Shown piece after piece: positions 1-9,539 of a stretch of DNA of 64,000 nucleotides (the stretch's first letter is position 1; the number at the start of each line of letters is the position of its first letter). Position numbers and translations under genes: made by a program. A model generated the notes under the pieces. The model searched no databases, had not been told where the DNA came from, and saw only the letters and a program-made list of their open reading frames with translations. The DNA is from Aeromonas lusitana. GTDB lineage: Bacteria > Pseudomonadota > Gammaproteobacteria > Enterobacterales > Aeromonadaceae. The DNA lies in contig NZ_PGCP01000050.1 in the NCBI RefSeq assembly GCF_002812985.1, forward strand, positions 1 to 64,000, written 5' to 3'.

Positions 1-1
1 C

Positions 2-772
2 CCGCGCATCGGCCACGAGGTCATAGTGAGTTTCTTGGAAGGGGATCCGGACCAGCCCATCATCACAGGGCGCACCTATCACGCCACCAACCGGCCGCCT
101 TATGAGTTGCCAGCCAACAAGACCCGTACCGTGCTGCGTACCGAGACTCACCAGGGGGAGGGCTTCAACGAGCTGAGATTCGAGGATCAGGCGGGCAAGG
201 AAGAGATCTACATCCACGGTCAGAAGGATCTCAACCTGCTCATCGAAAACGATGCGGCCTGGCACATCAAGCACGACGAGCACAGGGACATCGACAATGA
301 GCGGGTGACCCGGATCAATGCCAATGACCATCTCACCGTGAACGGCGAGAAGCGGGATCACATCAAGGGCGACCTGTCGCTCACCGTTGATGCGTCCCTG
401 CATCAGAAGCTCGGGCAATCTTTGCTGGTGCAGGCCGGTCAGGAGGTGCACATCAAGGTGGGTGACAAGCTGGTGCTGGAGGCAGGAGCCGAGATCACCC
501 TCAAGGGGGGTGGCAGCTTCGTGAAAGTGGACCCGAGTGGCATCAAGTTGGTGGGTCCAGCCATCAAGCTCAACGCCGGTGGCAGCGCTGGCTCTGGCTC
601 AGGTTGGGCAGGCAAGGCTCCCGTGGTCCCCAAGGCCGTGGAAGTGGTCAAAGCCCCCGACGCGGTGGAGCTGCTCAAGGCCATTCCCACCGAGAAGGCA
701 ATGGAGGCGCTGCTCAAGGAGCAGGAGCCTGTAGAGAAGAAGCCCAAGGCCTTCTACCTCTTTTCTGAATAA
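2..772 (+). CDS. vgrG: VgrG type VI secretion spike protein, C-terminal part (5' end outside window)
   Basis: The frame is already open at the left edge and reads [19 protein letters not shown], the conserved motif of the gp5-like OB-fold/needle region of VgrG, so the gene starts upstream and the GTG at 26 is not its start. VgrG trimers form the puncturing tip of the type VI secretion system and carry effectors. The visible part ends in a beta-helical needle rich in alternating hydrophobic and polar residues, then a Gly/Ser/Ala/Lys-rich tail of about 65 residues that could be an effector-docking extension. The effector gene starts 9 bases after the stop, so the two are probably co-transcribed and the effector is cargo of this VgrG. 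Family assignment is firm; whether the tail is effector-specific is inference. Confidence 0.93.
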   Translation, partial: PRIGHEVIVSFLEGDPDQPIITGRTYHATNRPPYELPANKTRTVLRTETHQGEGFNELRFEDQAGKEEIYIHGQKDLNLLIENDAAWHIKHDEHRDIDNERVTRINANDHLTVNGEKRDHIKGDLSLTVDASLHQKLGQSLLVQAGQEVHIKVGDKLVLEAGAEITLKGGGSFVKVDPSGIKLVGPAIKLNAGGSAGSGSGWAGKAPVVPKAVEVVKAPDAVELLKAIPTEKAMEALLKEQEPVEKKPKAFYLFSE

Positions 773-781
773 GGACGCAGC

Positions 782-3289
782 ATGAAGTTTGCATTTCCCA
801 TCCTCACCGCGGCAGGGGAAGAGTTTAAAGACGTCAAGGCATTGACTGCGTTGATCAACGGTGAGAAGTCCGGCCATTATCTGCTCGGTAATCACAACAA
901 GTGGCACGGCGGCATTCATATCAGCGATCAGAGTGCCCCCTGGTGCAAGGATAAATATCCTGTCAGGGCCATCGCCGATGGCAAAGTAGTGGCATTTCGG
1001 ATGATGGAGGATTACCTGACCTCCGAATTCCAGGGGGAATCCCTGCGCTATTCCAACTGCTTCTGCCTGGTGCAGCACGAATATTGTGAAATCAATGCAG
1101 AGACCAAGGCGAAAAACGAATTCACCTTCTATTCGCTCTACATGCATCTGCTGCCATGGAGCAAATATCAGACCGCCGAGAAGCTGGTACTGAAAAAGGG
1201 CTGGAATGCGCGCAATTCCGTTCCTCACGCCAACCCCGATGCCGAGCAGCAAGGTGCCGATGCGGCCTTACCTCGTTTCGCGTTGCCCAAGGATACCGAG
1301 CTGGAGATGGACAGCAGTACACCATCCCAAAAGGGAAGTGTAGGGGGTAAGGAGTATGACTTCATCAAGGTCATCATCAAGAGCAAGCTTTCCAGTGCCC
1401 AAATGAAAGAGGCGGAGAAGGCGGGAGTATTGGCCAATCAAGGGAGTTTGGTCTGGATAGCCAATAGCCCGGATGCAGTGACCTTTATCAAGCCCAATGT
1501 GCCAACCTGGCTATTTGATCAAATAGAAGCTGAACTGCTGACCAATATGATTGGCCGTGCGGATCCTGGAGTTGATGGGCCTACAGGTCGTCCGGTGGTG
1601 GGAAAGAGAAGTGTTTCTCTGCCTGCCGGCACCAAGTTGCAGTATGATGCGCACCAACTCGAATTCCATTGGGATGGCGACAAGGCGCGCAAGATGGCCA
1701 GATGCAAATATGTGACGCCGAGTGTGGACACTGCGCCCGGTAGTTGTGGTGTCGCCTGGGTGTGCGTCGAAGACAAATATATTAAGGCAAATACGCTTCC
1801 TCCTACCCATCTCGGCGAGCTCTATGTGTTGCCATCCCCCGTCGTCATCGCCGCGAGCGAGACAATAGGATACTTCGGCCTGGTGGAAACGCCGGGCTCC
1901 CTCATCGGGGGAAAAGAGAGCAAGCATCAGGTGCATCTCGAACTCTTCACTCAGGATCCTCGTCTTGACGACGTGCTGGCCAACAAGGCGGGCACCAAGG
2001 GGGGGTCCACCTATGCCAAGGTACCTGCGGATCTCGTCTTGCATGAGAAGAAAAAGCAGGGCGGTAAAGATCAGTGGGTGGCGACCGGTGGCAAGAGTCT
2101 GGAGGAACTGGTTGAATCTCCCAAAATAGAGAAAGATGCGGCAAAGCAGGAGTGGGCTGGCACCTCATCTGGTAAATACGTCAAAAAAGAGCAAGTGGAG
2201 CTGCTGAGCCAGCACGACTGGCTGAAGATCGGCTTTAAAAAGGTCGATGGGTCAGGCTCTGATGGCTATCTGGATCCCGAGGCGCCGCCAACATTCTTTA
2301 CCGATCTGGTCAACAGCTTCGATACCGATAAGAGTGGAGAGCTTGACAGCAAAGAGCTCCAGGCTGCCTTGCAAAACAGCGGTAATAGAGAGCAGCTGAA
2401 CAAACTTATCGTCAAGCACCCCAGCGAGTGGTATGAGAAATCTTCCGCCAGCAGTTATCTGTGGCTGGACAAGTTGATGGCTAAAATTGGCTTACCCGAT
2501 TTTGACAAACTGGTGGATCACGAAAAACAGCGCATCGATAAGCTGGAGTGGATGCAGAGCGCTACCAAGTTGAATCTTGATAAAGAAGTTTTTCATATGT
2601 CCTTTTTGGGAATGACGTCATTAGTCACTGGGCGGCAAGCAGTTGGAGATACAATTGATTTTAATACCACTCTTGGGATATATCGAATATCTAAGAAGTC
2701 TGCAGAGTTTATATTGTCTTGGGAGGCATACATGCCTAAGCCATATGTCCCCGCTGGAGATCAGTCGAGTGGTATTACCATTGGCTATGGATACGATTTA
2801 GGGCAGCAGAAATCTGAATCTGCACGAGCTTTATTAAGTGATTATTATACTGCATCGCAGGTTGAACGATTACTAACAGCTATTGGTAAAAAAGGTGATA
2901 CTGCTCGGGCCTCAGTTCATGCACTTTCTGACATCAAAATTGATAAAGATAAAGCTTTAAATATGGCAATGGTTTTAAAAGAGAGATATTCTCAGATTGT
3001 TGTCGATACCTACCCTCAAGCTATAAATCTACTTCCTGATAGCGCTGGAGCTATGTTGTCATTGGTTTATAATCGAGGGCCATCATTAAAGAAACCTAAG
3101 CCTGGAGATTTAATAGATAGCCGCCGTGAAATGAGAGAAATCGGTGATGATCTATCAAAAGGTAATGTGGAAAATATTCCCAGTAGGTTGAGAAGTATGA
3201 AAAGATTGTGGGAGAATCAGCGAGGGTTAAGGAATCGTCGTGAAGGTGAAGCTAAATTAATAGAAGATGAGTTGGCCGGAGGTAATTAA
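782..3289 (+). CDS. tseP: TseP-like bifunctional type VI effector: M23-like N-terminal domain plus pesticin/T4-lysozyme-like C-terminal domain
   Basis: A protein of 835 residues encoded right behind vgrG. The N-terminal part shows LytM/M23-like zinc motifs: HGGIHIS (H42, H46), YMHL (H122) and HQVHLELF (H382, H385). A canonical EF-hand loop lies at about residues 514-525 (DTDKSGELDSKE). The C-terminal 190 residues carry a lysozyme-like signature with SWEAY (E648, likely catalytic) and TIGYGYDLG. From established knowledge, Aeromonas TseP is a T6SS effector that cuts peptidoglycan both as an amidase and as a lysozyme; domain order and context match, but the identity was judged by eye. There is no signal peptide, as expected for a cargo effector. 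From about 2580 onward the DNA becomes clearly AT-rich, suggesting that the lysozyme module and the following immunity gene were acquired together. Confidence 0.82.
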   Translation: MKFAFPILTAAGEEFKDVKALTALINGEKSGHYLLGNHNKWHGGIHISDQSAPWCKDKYPVRAIADGKVVAFRMMEDYLTSEFQGESLRYSNCFCLVQHEYCEINAETKAKNEFTFYSLYMHLLPWSKYQTAEKLVLKKGWNARNSVPHANPDAEQQGADAALPRFALPKDTELEMDSSTPSQKGSVGGKEYDFIKVIIKSKLSSAQMKEAEKAGVLANQGSLVWIANSPDAVTFIKPNVPTWLFDQIEAELLTNMIGRADPGVDGPTGRPVVGKRSVSLPAGTKLQYDAHQLEFHWDGDKARKMARCKYVTPSVDTAPGSCGVAWVCVEDKYIKANTLPPTHLGELYVLPSPVVIAASETIGYFGLVETPGSLIGGKESKHQVHLELFTQDPRLDDVLANKAGTKGGSTYAKVPADLVLHEKKKQGGKDQWVATGGKSLEELVESPKIEKDAAKQEWAGTSSGKYVKKEQVELLSQHDWLKIGFKKVDGSGSDGYLDPEAPPTFFTDLVNSFDTDKSGELDSKELQAALQNSGNREQLNKLIVKHPSEWYEKSSASSYLWLDKLMAKIGLPDFDKLVDHEKQRIDKLEWMQSATKLNLDKEVFHMSFLGMTSLVTGRQAVGDTIDFNTTLGIYRISKKSAEFILSWEAYMPKPYVPAGDQSSGITIGYGYDLGQQKSESARALLSDYYTASQVERLLTAIGKKGDTARASVHALSDIKIDKDKALNMAMVLKERYSQIVVDTYPQAINLLPDSAGAMLSLVYNRGPSLKKPKPGDLIDSRREMREIGDDLSKGNVENIPSRLRSMKRLWENQRGLRNRREGEAKLIEDELAGGN

Positions 3290-3290
3290 C

Positions 3291-3824
3291 ATGGTTAGAG
3301 CGCTTGTGAGATGCCTAGTCTTTTTTGTTTTTTTATCATCACCACTAGCCTATGCATGTGGTGATAATGCTAATAGCCTTGTGCAAGGGCCATTCAAAGA
3401 TAGTAACTTTAACAATGGAACTATTTGTTTTCAGAAAACATCAGATGAAAGAGATATCGAATTTCATCTTGAATACGATAGTCCAAGTGGAGTGAAAAAT
3501 ATTTTAGTTGATACATTCTATTATTCAGATGCACCAGTGGAATTAATGTCTGTTTTTTTTGTTTCTGTGAATAAAGAAAGAAATGTTGCTGTACTTCTAA
3601 GATGGAATGTTGAATATATAAGTAATGGTGTTAAATATCCTTATTTTTATGAAATAAAAACATATAACAAAGTAAATAATGATGGGTATCAGTTGAATTT
3701 GAATTCAGATGATGACAGTGCCCTTTCTGGATATCAGATTATTAAAGATGGTGTAAAATATGATTTCCCATTAGATAATGCAAATAAAATAAAGAGATAT
3801 ATCATGGATAAATACACGTCTTAA
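3291..3824 (+). CDS. Predicted exported immunity protein for the TseP-like effector
   Basis: A 177-residue protein starting 1 base after the effector stop. The ATG at 3291 is chosen over an in-frame ATG at 3267 because a GGAGG ribosome site at 3278-3282 sits 8 bases before it and because translation from there begins with a signal peptide ending SPLAYA before CGDN. Export to the periplasm fits a protein that protects against a peptidoglycan-degrading effector. The mature part is acidic and polar with no enzymatic motif that I recognise. The gene is strongly AT-rich, like the effector's lysozyme domain, and unlike the GC-rich surroundings. The immunity role (TsiP) is inferred from position and export signal; sequence alone does not prove it. 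Confidence 0.72.
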   Translation: MVRALVRCLVFFVFLSSPLAYACGDNANSLVQGPFKDSNFNNGTICFQKTSDERDIEFHLEYDSPSGVKNILVDTFYYSDAPVELMSVFFVSVNKERNVAVLLRWNVEYISNGVKYPYFYEIKTYNKVNNDGYQLNLNSDDDSALSGYQIIKDGVKYDFPLDNANKIKRYIMDKYTS

Positions 3825-3889
3825 ATTAAGTATTTAGCCGAATCATGATTGATTTAGTTATGTTTTAGGTCCCACTTTAGCTCATTTTT

Positions 3890-3913
3890 ACACCGGCTCC
3901 TGCCGGTGTTTTT
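3890..3913 (+). terminator. Rho-independent terminator after the T6SS cassette
   Basis: Perfect 8-bp stem ACACCGGC / GCCGGTGT with a TCCT loop, followed directly by a run of T. It lies 66 bases after the immunity gene stop. An A-rich stretch on the 5' side means it could also work in the other direction. Confidence 0.8.
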
Positions 3914-4398
3914 ATACTCAGCATTACGCAATAGTGGACGTATAGCCAGCATACGCTTCTTCTCCTAGGGTGCTGATTGTTACTGGGCGTTGGGGAGAAG
4001 GGTGTTGGTGGTATTCTGCACAGAGTATCGTCTGAGCAAGCGGGCATCAGATGTAGCGGCATACAGGTGTCGATCCTCAATCTGGCATCTTGATTAATAA
4101 ATGCTCCCCGGCTTTGTCATTTTTTCCGCCTGGTTCTTCCCTCTCGCCCCTAAAATTAATTCTATCCGTTTACAAATACCCAATATCAGCTGCAGAGGAA
4201 TGATTCTGTGACAGCGCTTTTGTTTTGATGAATACACTCAGGATATGAGCCGAAGTTTAAATGTTTTAAATTCCAGTCGGTCAATTAATAACCCCTAATG
4301 GGTATTTGTTAGTTGAGAATGATTTTCGATAAGCTATTGCTGTGTATGGTTTTTTTATTTTTAATGATGAGTTTTCTCGTCGGCTAATGTCCCCGGAC
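3914..4398. other. Intergenic region between the T6SS cassette and the hyb operon
   Basis: About 480 bases with no convincing gene. A minus-strand reading frame of 67 codons at 3877-4080 overlaps the terminator and has no protein-like signature. Composition is AT-rich compared with the flanking operons. A GAGAATGATTTTCGATAAG-like stretch near 4315-4335 only weakly resembles a Fur site. The hyb promoter lies immediately after this segment. Confidence 0.5.
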
Positions 4399-4447
4399 TT
4401 GATGGAGATCAACATAAGGGGGGGGGAGGAGGCATAGCATTTCCGCA
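4399..4447 (+). promoter_or_regulatory. FNR-dependent class II promoter of the hyb operon
   Basis: TTGATGGAGATCAA at 4399-4412 is a perfect match to the FNR consensus TTGAT-N4-ATCAA. Its centre is 4405.5, and a -10-like TAGCAT at 4435-4440 would place the start of transcription near 4447, giving the -41.5 spacing typical of class II FNR activation. The hybO ATG is 45 bases further on. Anaerobic activation of hydrogenase 2 by FNR fits the pathway. The match is seen directly; the start site is inferred. Confidence 0.8.
4418..4426 (+). repeat. Nine-G homopolymer inside the hyb promoter spacer
   Basis: G9 at 4418-4426 followed by AGGAGG, located between the FNR box and the -10-like element. Tracts of this kind change length by slipped-strand pairing, so the FNR-to--10 spacing could vary between cells. 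The effect on expression is inference. Confidence 0.7.
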
Positions 4448-4491
4448 ATTAAGCATTTTTCAAATAATGCTCACTGACGGGAATAAGACGA

Positions 4492-5625
4492 ATGGTCGCG
4501 GATAATTTTTTATCGGCTCATGGAATTAATCGCCGTGATTTTATGAAATTGTGTGCCGGGATGGCCGCAACCCTGGGGTTAAGTCAGAATGCAGTGGCCA
4601 AGATGGCCACTGCGCTCACCAGCCCACAGCGGCCTCCGGTGATCTGGATTGGGGCGCAGGAGTGTACCGGTTGTACCGAGTCGCTGCTGCGCGCCACTCA
4701 CCCCACCATAGAGAACCTGATCCTCAACACCATTTCGCTCGAGTACCACGAGGTACTCTCGGCGGCCTTTGGTCATCAGGCGGAAGAGAACAAGCACAAC
4801 GCCATCGAGCGCTATAAAGGCAAGTATGTGCTGGTGGTGGATGGCTCCATTCCCCTCAAGGATGGCGGCATCTATTGCATGGTGGCCGGCGAGCCCATCG
4901 TCGACCATATCCGCCGCGCCGCTGCGGACGCAGCCGCCGTCATCGCTATCGGCTCCTGCTCGTCCTGGGGCGGGGTGCCGGCCAGTGGCAGCAACCCGAC
5001 CGGTGCCGTCAGCCTGGAAGAGGCCCTAGGCAATATCGGTACTCCCATCATCAATATCCCGGGCTGCCCGCCCAACCCCCACAACTTCCTCACCACGGTC
5101 GCCTACTACATCACCTACGGCAAGTTGCCGGCCCTCGATGCCAAGAAACGCCCGCTGTTTGCCTATGAGCGCCTCATCCACGAGAACTGCGAGCGTCGTC
5201 CGCACTTCGATGCTGGGCGTTTCGCCAAGGAGTTTGGCGACGAAGGCCACCGCCAGGGTTGGTGTCTCTATCACCTCGGCTGCAAGGGGCCCGAGACCTA
5301 CGGCAACTGCTCGACCCTGGAATTTTGCGACGTGGGCGGCGGCATCTGGCCGGTGGGCATAGGCCACCCCTGCTACGGCTGCAACGAGCAGGGTGTGGGT
5401 TTCAGCAAGGGGATCTTCCAGCTGGCCAAGGTGGAGAATCCCACTCCGCGGGTCGAGAAACCCGACGTGGCCATCCAGGAAGGGGGGCACATCACGCCGA
5501 CCGCCAGTGGCCTCATCGGCGGCGCCCTCGGAGTGCTGGTGGGGGTGAGCCTGATGACGGTGCGTGAACTCGGTCGTCAGCAGAAACGGCACGAAGCCGG
5601 GCAGCACACCTCACGGGAGGAGTGA
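4492..5625 (+). CDS. hybO: [NiFe] hydrogenase 2 small subunit HybO (Tat-exported)
   Basis: A 377-residue small subunit of the uptake hydrogenase. The N-terminus has a Tat signal with NRRDFMKL (R14, R15), followed by a hydrophobic stretch. The mature part carries the iron-sulfur ligands of the family, seen as [30 protein letters not shown] and [12 protein letters not shown]-terminal hydrophobic helix ([17 protein letters not shown]) anchors it in the inner membrane, with the catalytic dimer facing the periplasm. It passes electrons from HybC to HybA and HybB and on to quinone. It is the first gene of hybOABCDE and overlaps the region where hybA begins. Length and motif order match the HybO family closely. 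Confidence 0.95.
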   Translation: MVADNFLSAHGINRRDFMKLCAGMAATLGLSQNAVAKMATALTSPQRPPVIWIGAQECTGCTESLLRATHPTIENLILNTISLEYHEVLSAAFGHQAEENKHNAIERYKGKYVLVVDGSIPLKDGGIYCMVAGEPIVDHIRRAAADAAAVIAIGSCSSWGGVPASGSNPTGAVSLEEALGNIGTPIINIPGCPPNPHNFLTTVAYYITYGKLPALDAKKRPLFAYERLIHENCERRPHFDAGRFAKEFGDEGHRQGWCLYHLGCKGPETYGNCSTLEFCDVGGGIWPVGIGHPCYGCNEQGVGFSKGIFQLAKVENPTPRVEKPDVAIQEGGHITPTASGLIGGALGVLVGVSLMTVRELGRQQKRHEAGQHTSREE

Positions 5626-5627
5626 CC

Positions 5628-6659
5628 GTGAACAGACGCAACTTCCTCAAATTCGCCTCCGCCAGTGCGCTGGCGGCGGGTGCGGCTGTGCCGGGCACAG
5701 CCATGGCGGCGGCCAAGAACAAGCCGCCCATTCCGGGTGCGCTCGGCATGCTCTATGACTCCACCCTCTGCGTCGGCTGCCAGGCCTGCGTGGCGGAGTG
5801 CCAGCGTCTCAACGGCAACGAGCTCAACCCGGCCGGCGCCCAGACCTGGTCCAACAATGACAAGCTGACCCCTTACACCAACAACATTATTCAGGTGTGG
5901 AAGAGCGGCAGCGGGGAGCACAAGGATCAGCTGGTGGATGGCTATGCCTACATCAAGAAGCAGTGCATGCACTGCGTGGATCCCAATTGCGTCTCCGTCT
6001 GTCCGGTGCAGGCCCTGCGCAAGGATCCCAAGACCGGCATAGTCCACTACAACCCGGACGTCTGCACCGGTTGTCGCTACTGTATGGTGGGCTGCCCGTT
6101 CGATGTACCCAAATACGACTACGACAATCCGTTTGGCGCCATCCACAAGTGCGAGCTGTGCAACCAGAAAGGGCTTGAACGGATCGATCAGGGCAAGCTG
6201 CCCGGTTGCGTCGAGGTCTGCCCCACGGGTGCCGTCATCTTCGGCAGCCGCGAGGATCTGATGGCCGAAGCCAAACGCCGTCTGCTGGCGACCCCGGGCA
6301 GCGAATACGCCTACCCGCGCCAGACCCTCACCGCCAAGGATCCCTACCGCCATCAGGTACCCAACTATCAGCCTTATGTGTACGGGGAGAAGGAAGGGGG
6401 CGGCACCCAGGTGCTGGTGCTGGCCGGTGTGCCTTACACCAAGCTGGACATGCCTGACTTGCCCGAGCTCTCCTCCGGCGCCCGCTCGGAACATATCCAG
6501 CACACCCTCTACAAGGGGATGGTGCTGCCCATGGTGGTGCTGACCGGCTTGTCCGTGCTGATCCGCCGCAATGCCAAGCGCCACGATCAGGGGGATGAGC
6601 ACGACCAGGGCAAACCGCAGGATCAAGGCAAACAGACGGGAGGCAAGGATCATGAGTGA
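5628..6659 (+). CDS. hybA: Hydrogenase 2 iron-sulfur electron-transfer protein HybA
   Basis: The GTG at 5628 is preferred over the GTG at 5622: the GGGAGG site at 5615-5620 is then 7 bases away instead of 1, and the protein begins with the Tat signal [11 protein letters not shown]. The 343-residue product has four ferredoxin-type cysteine clusters, including [37 protein letters not shown] and CELCNQKG, which bind four [4Fe-4S] clusters. A hydrophobic segment near the C-terminus ([15 protein letters not shown]) anchors it. It links HybO to the membrane protein HybB. The C-terminal tail is unusually rich in H, D, Q, G and K. Confidence 0.94.
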   Translation: MNRRNFLKFASASALAAGAAVPGTAMAAAKNKPPIPGALGMLYDSTLCVGCQACVAECQRLNGNELNPAGAQTWSNNDKLTPYTNNIIQVWKSGSGEHKDQLVDGYAYIKKQCMHCVDPNCVSVCPVQALRKDPKTGIVHYNPDVCTGCRYCMVGCPFDVPKYDYDNPFGAIHKCELCNQKGLERIDQGKLPGCVEVCPTGAVIFGSREDLMAEAKRRLLATPGSEYAYPRQTLTAKDPYRHQVPNYQPYVYGEKEGGGTQVLVLAGVPYTKLDMPDLPELSSGARSEHIQHTLYKGMVLPMVVLTGLSVLIRRNAKRHDQGDEHDQGKPQDQGKQTGGKDHE

Positions 6660-7839
6660 ACACAAGGCCCGTCCGCTTGGCGGCAAGCTGGTCAGCTGGC
6701 CCGTGCTGGTGCTGGCCCCCTTCGCCCTGCTGTGCGGCATGTTTATTCTCAAGCGCCTCATCTTCGGCCTGGGCTCGGTCACGGATCTCAACGGGGGCTA
6801 CCCCTGGGGGCTCTGGATCTCGTTTGATCTCTTGATCGGGACTGGGTTTGCCTGCGGTGGCTGGGCCCTGGCCTGGGCGGTGTATGTCTTCAACCGGGGC
6901 GAGTATCACCCCCTGGTGCGACCGGCGCTCTTGGCCAGCCTGTTTGGCTACTCCCTTGGCGGTCTCTCCATCACCATAGACGTGGGCCGCTACTGGAACC
7001 TGCCTTATTTCTACCTGCCGGGTCACTTCAATACCTCCTCCGTCTTGTTCGAGACGGCGGTGTGCATGACCATCTACATCGGGGTCATGGTGCTGGAGTT
7101 CGCCCCCGTGCTGCTGGAGAAGCTGGGTTGGAAAAGCACCATAGTGCGGCTCAACAAGATCATGTTCTTCATTCTGGCCCTCGGGGCCCTGCTGCCCACC
7201 ATGCACCAGTCCTCCATGGGCTCCCTGATGATAGTGGCGGGGGAGAAGATACATCCGCTCTGGCAGAGCTATGAGCTGCTGCCGGTCTTCTCCTTGCTGA
7301 CCGCCTTCATCATGGGCTTCTCCATTGTGGTGTTTGAAGGATCCCTGGTACAGGCCGGGCTCGCGGGGCGGGGCCCCAACGAGAAGCCGCTGTTCTACAA
7401 GCTGACCCAGGTGATCGACATCTTCCTGATCCTGTTCGTGGCCCTGCGCTTTGCGGAGATCGTCATCAACGACAAATCGGCGTACCTCTCGGACTTCAAC
7501 CGCTACGCCGTCATGTTCTGGAGCGAGATAGCGCTGATGATCTTCCCGCTGCTGGTGTTCCATTGGGACAAGAGCCGCCGGGATTCCCGCATGTTGTTCC
7601 TGGGGGCCCTCAGCATGCTGCTGGGCGCCGCCCTCTGGCGACTGGACTACTCCCTGCTCGCCTTCAACCCCGGCAATGGCTATCACTACTTCCCCAGTGC
7701 CGAAGAGGTGCTCATCTCCCTTGGCTTCGTCGCCATCGAGGTCTGTGCCTATCTGCTGCTGATCCGGCTCTTGCCGGTGTTGCCATCGCTTGAACGTGTT
7801 CACCAAGATTATCAGGCCCGAGGGAAAGCCAACGTATGA
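6652..7839 (+). CDS. hybB: Hydrogenase 2 integral membrane subunit HybB (NrfD family)
   Basis: The ATG at 6652 overlaps the hybA stop and follows a GGGAGG ribosome site (6639-6644); an in-frame upstream ATG at 6571 lies inside hybA and is rejected. The 395-residue protein is very hydrophobic with about ten transmembrane segments and NrfD/PsrC-like features such as [12 protein letters not shown] and the helix pairs that follow. It accepts electrons from HybA and reduces menaquinone, coupling H2 oxidation to anaerobic respiration. Its stop overlaps the hybC start by four bases, so the two are translationally coupled. Confidence 0.94.
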   Translation: MSEHKARPLGGKLVSWPVLVLAPFALLCGMFILKRLIFGLGSVTDLNGGYPWGLWISFDLLIGTGFACGGWALAWAVYVFNRGEYHPLVRPALLASLFGYSLGGLSITIDVGRYWNLPYFYLPGHFNTSSVLFETAVCMTIYIGVMVLEFAPVLLEKLGWKSTIVRLNKIMFFILALGALLPTMHQSSMGSLMIVAGEKIHPLWQSYELLPVFSLLTAFIMGFSIVVFEGSLVQAGLAGRGPNEKPLFYKLTQVIDIFLILFVALRFAEIVINDKSAYLSDFNRYAVMFWSEIALMIFPLLVFHWDKSRRDSRMLFLGALSMLLGAALWRLDYSLLAFNPGNGYHYFPSAEEVLISLGFVAIEVCAYLLLIRLLPVLPSLERVHQDYQARGKANV

Positions 7840-9539
7840 GCCAACGTATCACCATAGACCCCATCACCCGTATCGAGGGTCACCTGCGTATCGACTGCGA
7901 AATTGACGGTGGCGTCGTCACCAAGGCCTGGTCATCCGGCACCATGTGGCGCGGGATGGAGGAGATCCTCAAGGGCAACGATCCGCGCGACGCCTGGATG
8001 ATAGTGCAGCGCATCTGCGGGGTCTGTACCTCCATCCATGCCATCGCCTCGGTGCGGGCGGTGGAGAACGCCATCGGCGCCAAGGTGCCGGTCAATGCCC
8101 AGTACATCCGCAACCTCATCATCGCGGCCCACAACATCCACGATCACATAGTCCACTTCTATCAGCTCTCCGCCCTGGACTGGGTGGACATCACGGCGGC
8201 CCTCGAGGCCAACCCCCAGAAGGCGTCAGACATGCTCAAGGGGGTATCGACCTGGTCCCTCAACAGCGCCGACGAGCTCACCAAGGTGCAGGGCAAGATC
8301 CGCGCCCTGGTGGCGAGCGGTCAGCTCGGCATCTTCGCCAATGGCTACTGGGGTCACAAGGCCATGAAGCTGAGCCCTGAGGTGAACCTCATCGCCGTGG
8401 CCCACTACCTGCAAGCCCTGGAGTGCCAGCGCGATGCCAACCGCATCGTCGCCATCCTGGGGGGCAAGTCGCCGCACATCCAGAACCTGGCGGTGGGCGG
8501 GGTGGCCAACCCCATCAACCTGGACGCCCCGAGCGTGCTCAACCTCGAGCGTTTGCTTTATGTGAAAAGCTTTATCGACCGGCTCGGCGAGTTCATCGAG
8601 CAGGTCTACAAGGTGGATGCGGCCATCATAGCCGCCCACTATCCCGAGTGGCTGGCGCTGGGGCAGGGGGCCAAGCACTACCTGAGTGTGCCCGAGCTCC
8701 CCACCGACGGGGAGGGTGGCAGCTTCCTGCTGCCGGGGGGCTATATCGAGAACGGCGATCTGGCGAATTATCGCCCCATCGACAGTCATCAGGATGCCTG
8801 GCTGATGGACGGCATCGCCGAGAGCAACAAGCACGCCTGGTACAAGGACGACGAGCCCCTCAAGCCCTGGGAGGGGAAGACGGAGCCGGACTACACCGGC
8901 TGGCAGGACGACGGCAAGTACTCCTGGGTCAAATCCCCCACCTTCTACGGCAAGGTGGTGGAAGTGGGGCCGCTCGCGGACCTGCTGGTGAAGCTCGCGG
9001 CCATGCACCCGGGCACGGTGGCGCATTTCAAGCAGTTGAACGGCATCTATCAGGCCCTGACAGGTTCTGCCATCAAGACGGAGCAGTTGCACTCCACCCT
9101 GGGCCGCATCATAGGCCGCTCTGTGCGTTGCTGTGTGCTCAAAGACACCTTGTACCATCAATGGCAGGCGCTCATCGACAACATCGGCAAGGGGGATGTA
9201 ACCGCCTACATCAAGGCCGAGATCCCGGCAGACAAGGAGTTTCGCGGGGTGGGCTTCGAGGAGGCGCCGCGGGGCATGCTCTCCCACTGGGTGGTCATCA
9301 AGGGGGGCAAGATTGAGAACTACCAGGCGGTGGTGCCGTCAACCTGGAACTCGGGTCCACGCAACTTCAACGACGAGCCCGGCCCCTACGAGCAGTCTCT
9401 GGTGGGCACCCCGGTGGCGGATCCCGCCAAGCCGCTGGAAGTGGTGCGCACCATCCACTCGTTCGACCCCTGCATGTCCTGCGCGGTCCACGTGGTGGAT
9501 ACCCAGAGCGGCGACGTGACTCGGGTGAAGGTGCTGTGA
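7836..9539 (+). CDS. hybC: [NiFe] hydrogenase 2 large subunit HybC
   Basis: A 567-residue catalytic subunit. The N-terminal nickel ligand motif RICGVC is present near residue 60, and the C-terminal motif DPCMSCAVH is followed by a 15-residue extension (VVDTQSGDVTRVKVL). In this family the extension is cut off after the histidine by the partner protease HybD once nickel is inserted. Length and motifs match HybC of enterobacteria. It lacks a signal peptide and is exported with HybO. It is co-transcribed with its own protease (hybD) and chaperone (hybE), but the operon has no local HypA/HypC homologues (hybF, hybG), so maturation must rely on the hyp genes at 15.7-22.1 kb. Confidence 0.96.
   Translation: MSQRITIDPITRIEGHLRIDCEIDGGVVTKAWSSGTMWRGMEEILKGNDPRDAWMIVQRICGVCTSIHAIASVRAVENAIGAKVPVNAQYIRNLIIAAHNIHDHIVHFYQLSALDWVDITAALEANPQKASDMLKGVSTWSLNSADELTKVQGKIRALVASGQLGIFANGYWGHKAMKLSPEVNLIAVAHYLQALECQRDANRIVAILGGKSPHIQNLAVGGVANPINLDAPSVLNLERLLYVKSFIDRLGEFIEQVYKVDAAIIAAHYPEWLALGQGAKHYLSVPELPTDGEGGSFLLPGGYIENGDLANYRPIDSHQDAWLMDGIAESNKHAWYKDDEPLKPWEGKTEPDYTGWQDDGKYSWVKSPTFYGKVVEVGPLADLLVKLAAMHPGTVAHFKQLNGIYQALTGSAIKTEQLHSTLGRIIGRSVRCCVLKDTLYHQWQALIDNIGKGDVTAYIKAEIPADKEFRGVGFEEAPRGMLSHWVVIKGGKIENYQAVVPSTWNSGPRNFNDEPGPYEQSLVGTPVADPAKPLEVVRTIHSFDPCMSCAVHVVDTQSGDVTRVKVL

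Noticed and set aside
4315-4335. Fur-box-like sequence upstream of hyb
   Set aside because: About 12 of 19 matches by eye with poor symmetry in the right half; a similarly weak stretch occurs near 33613, so it is not convincing.
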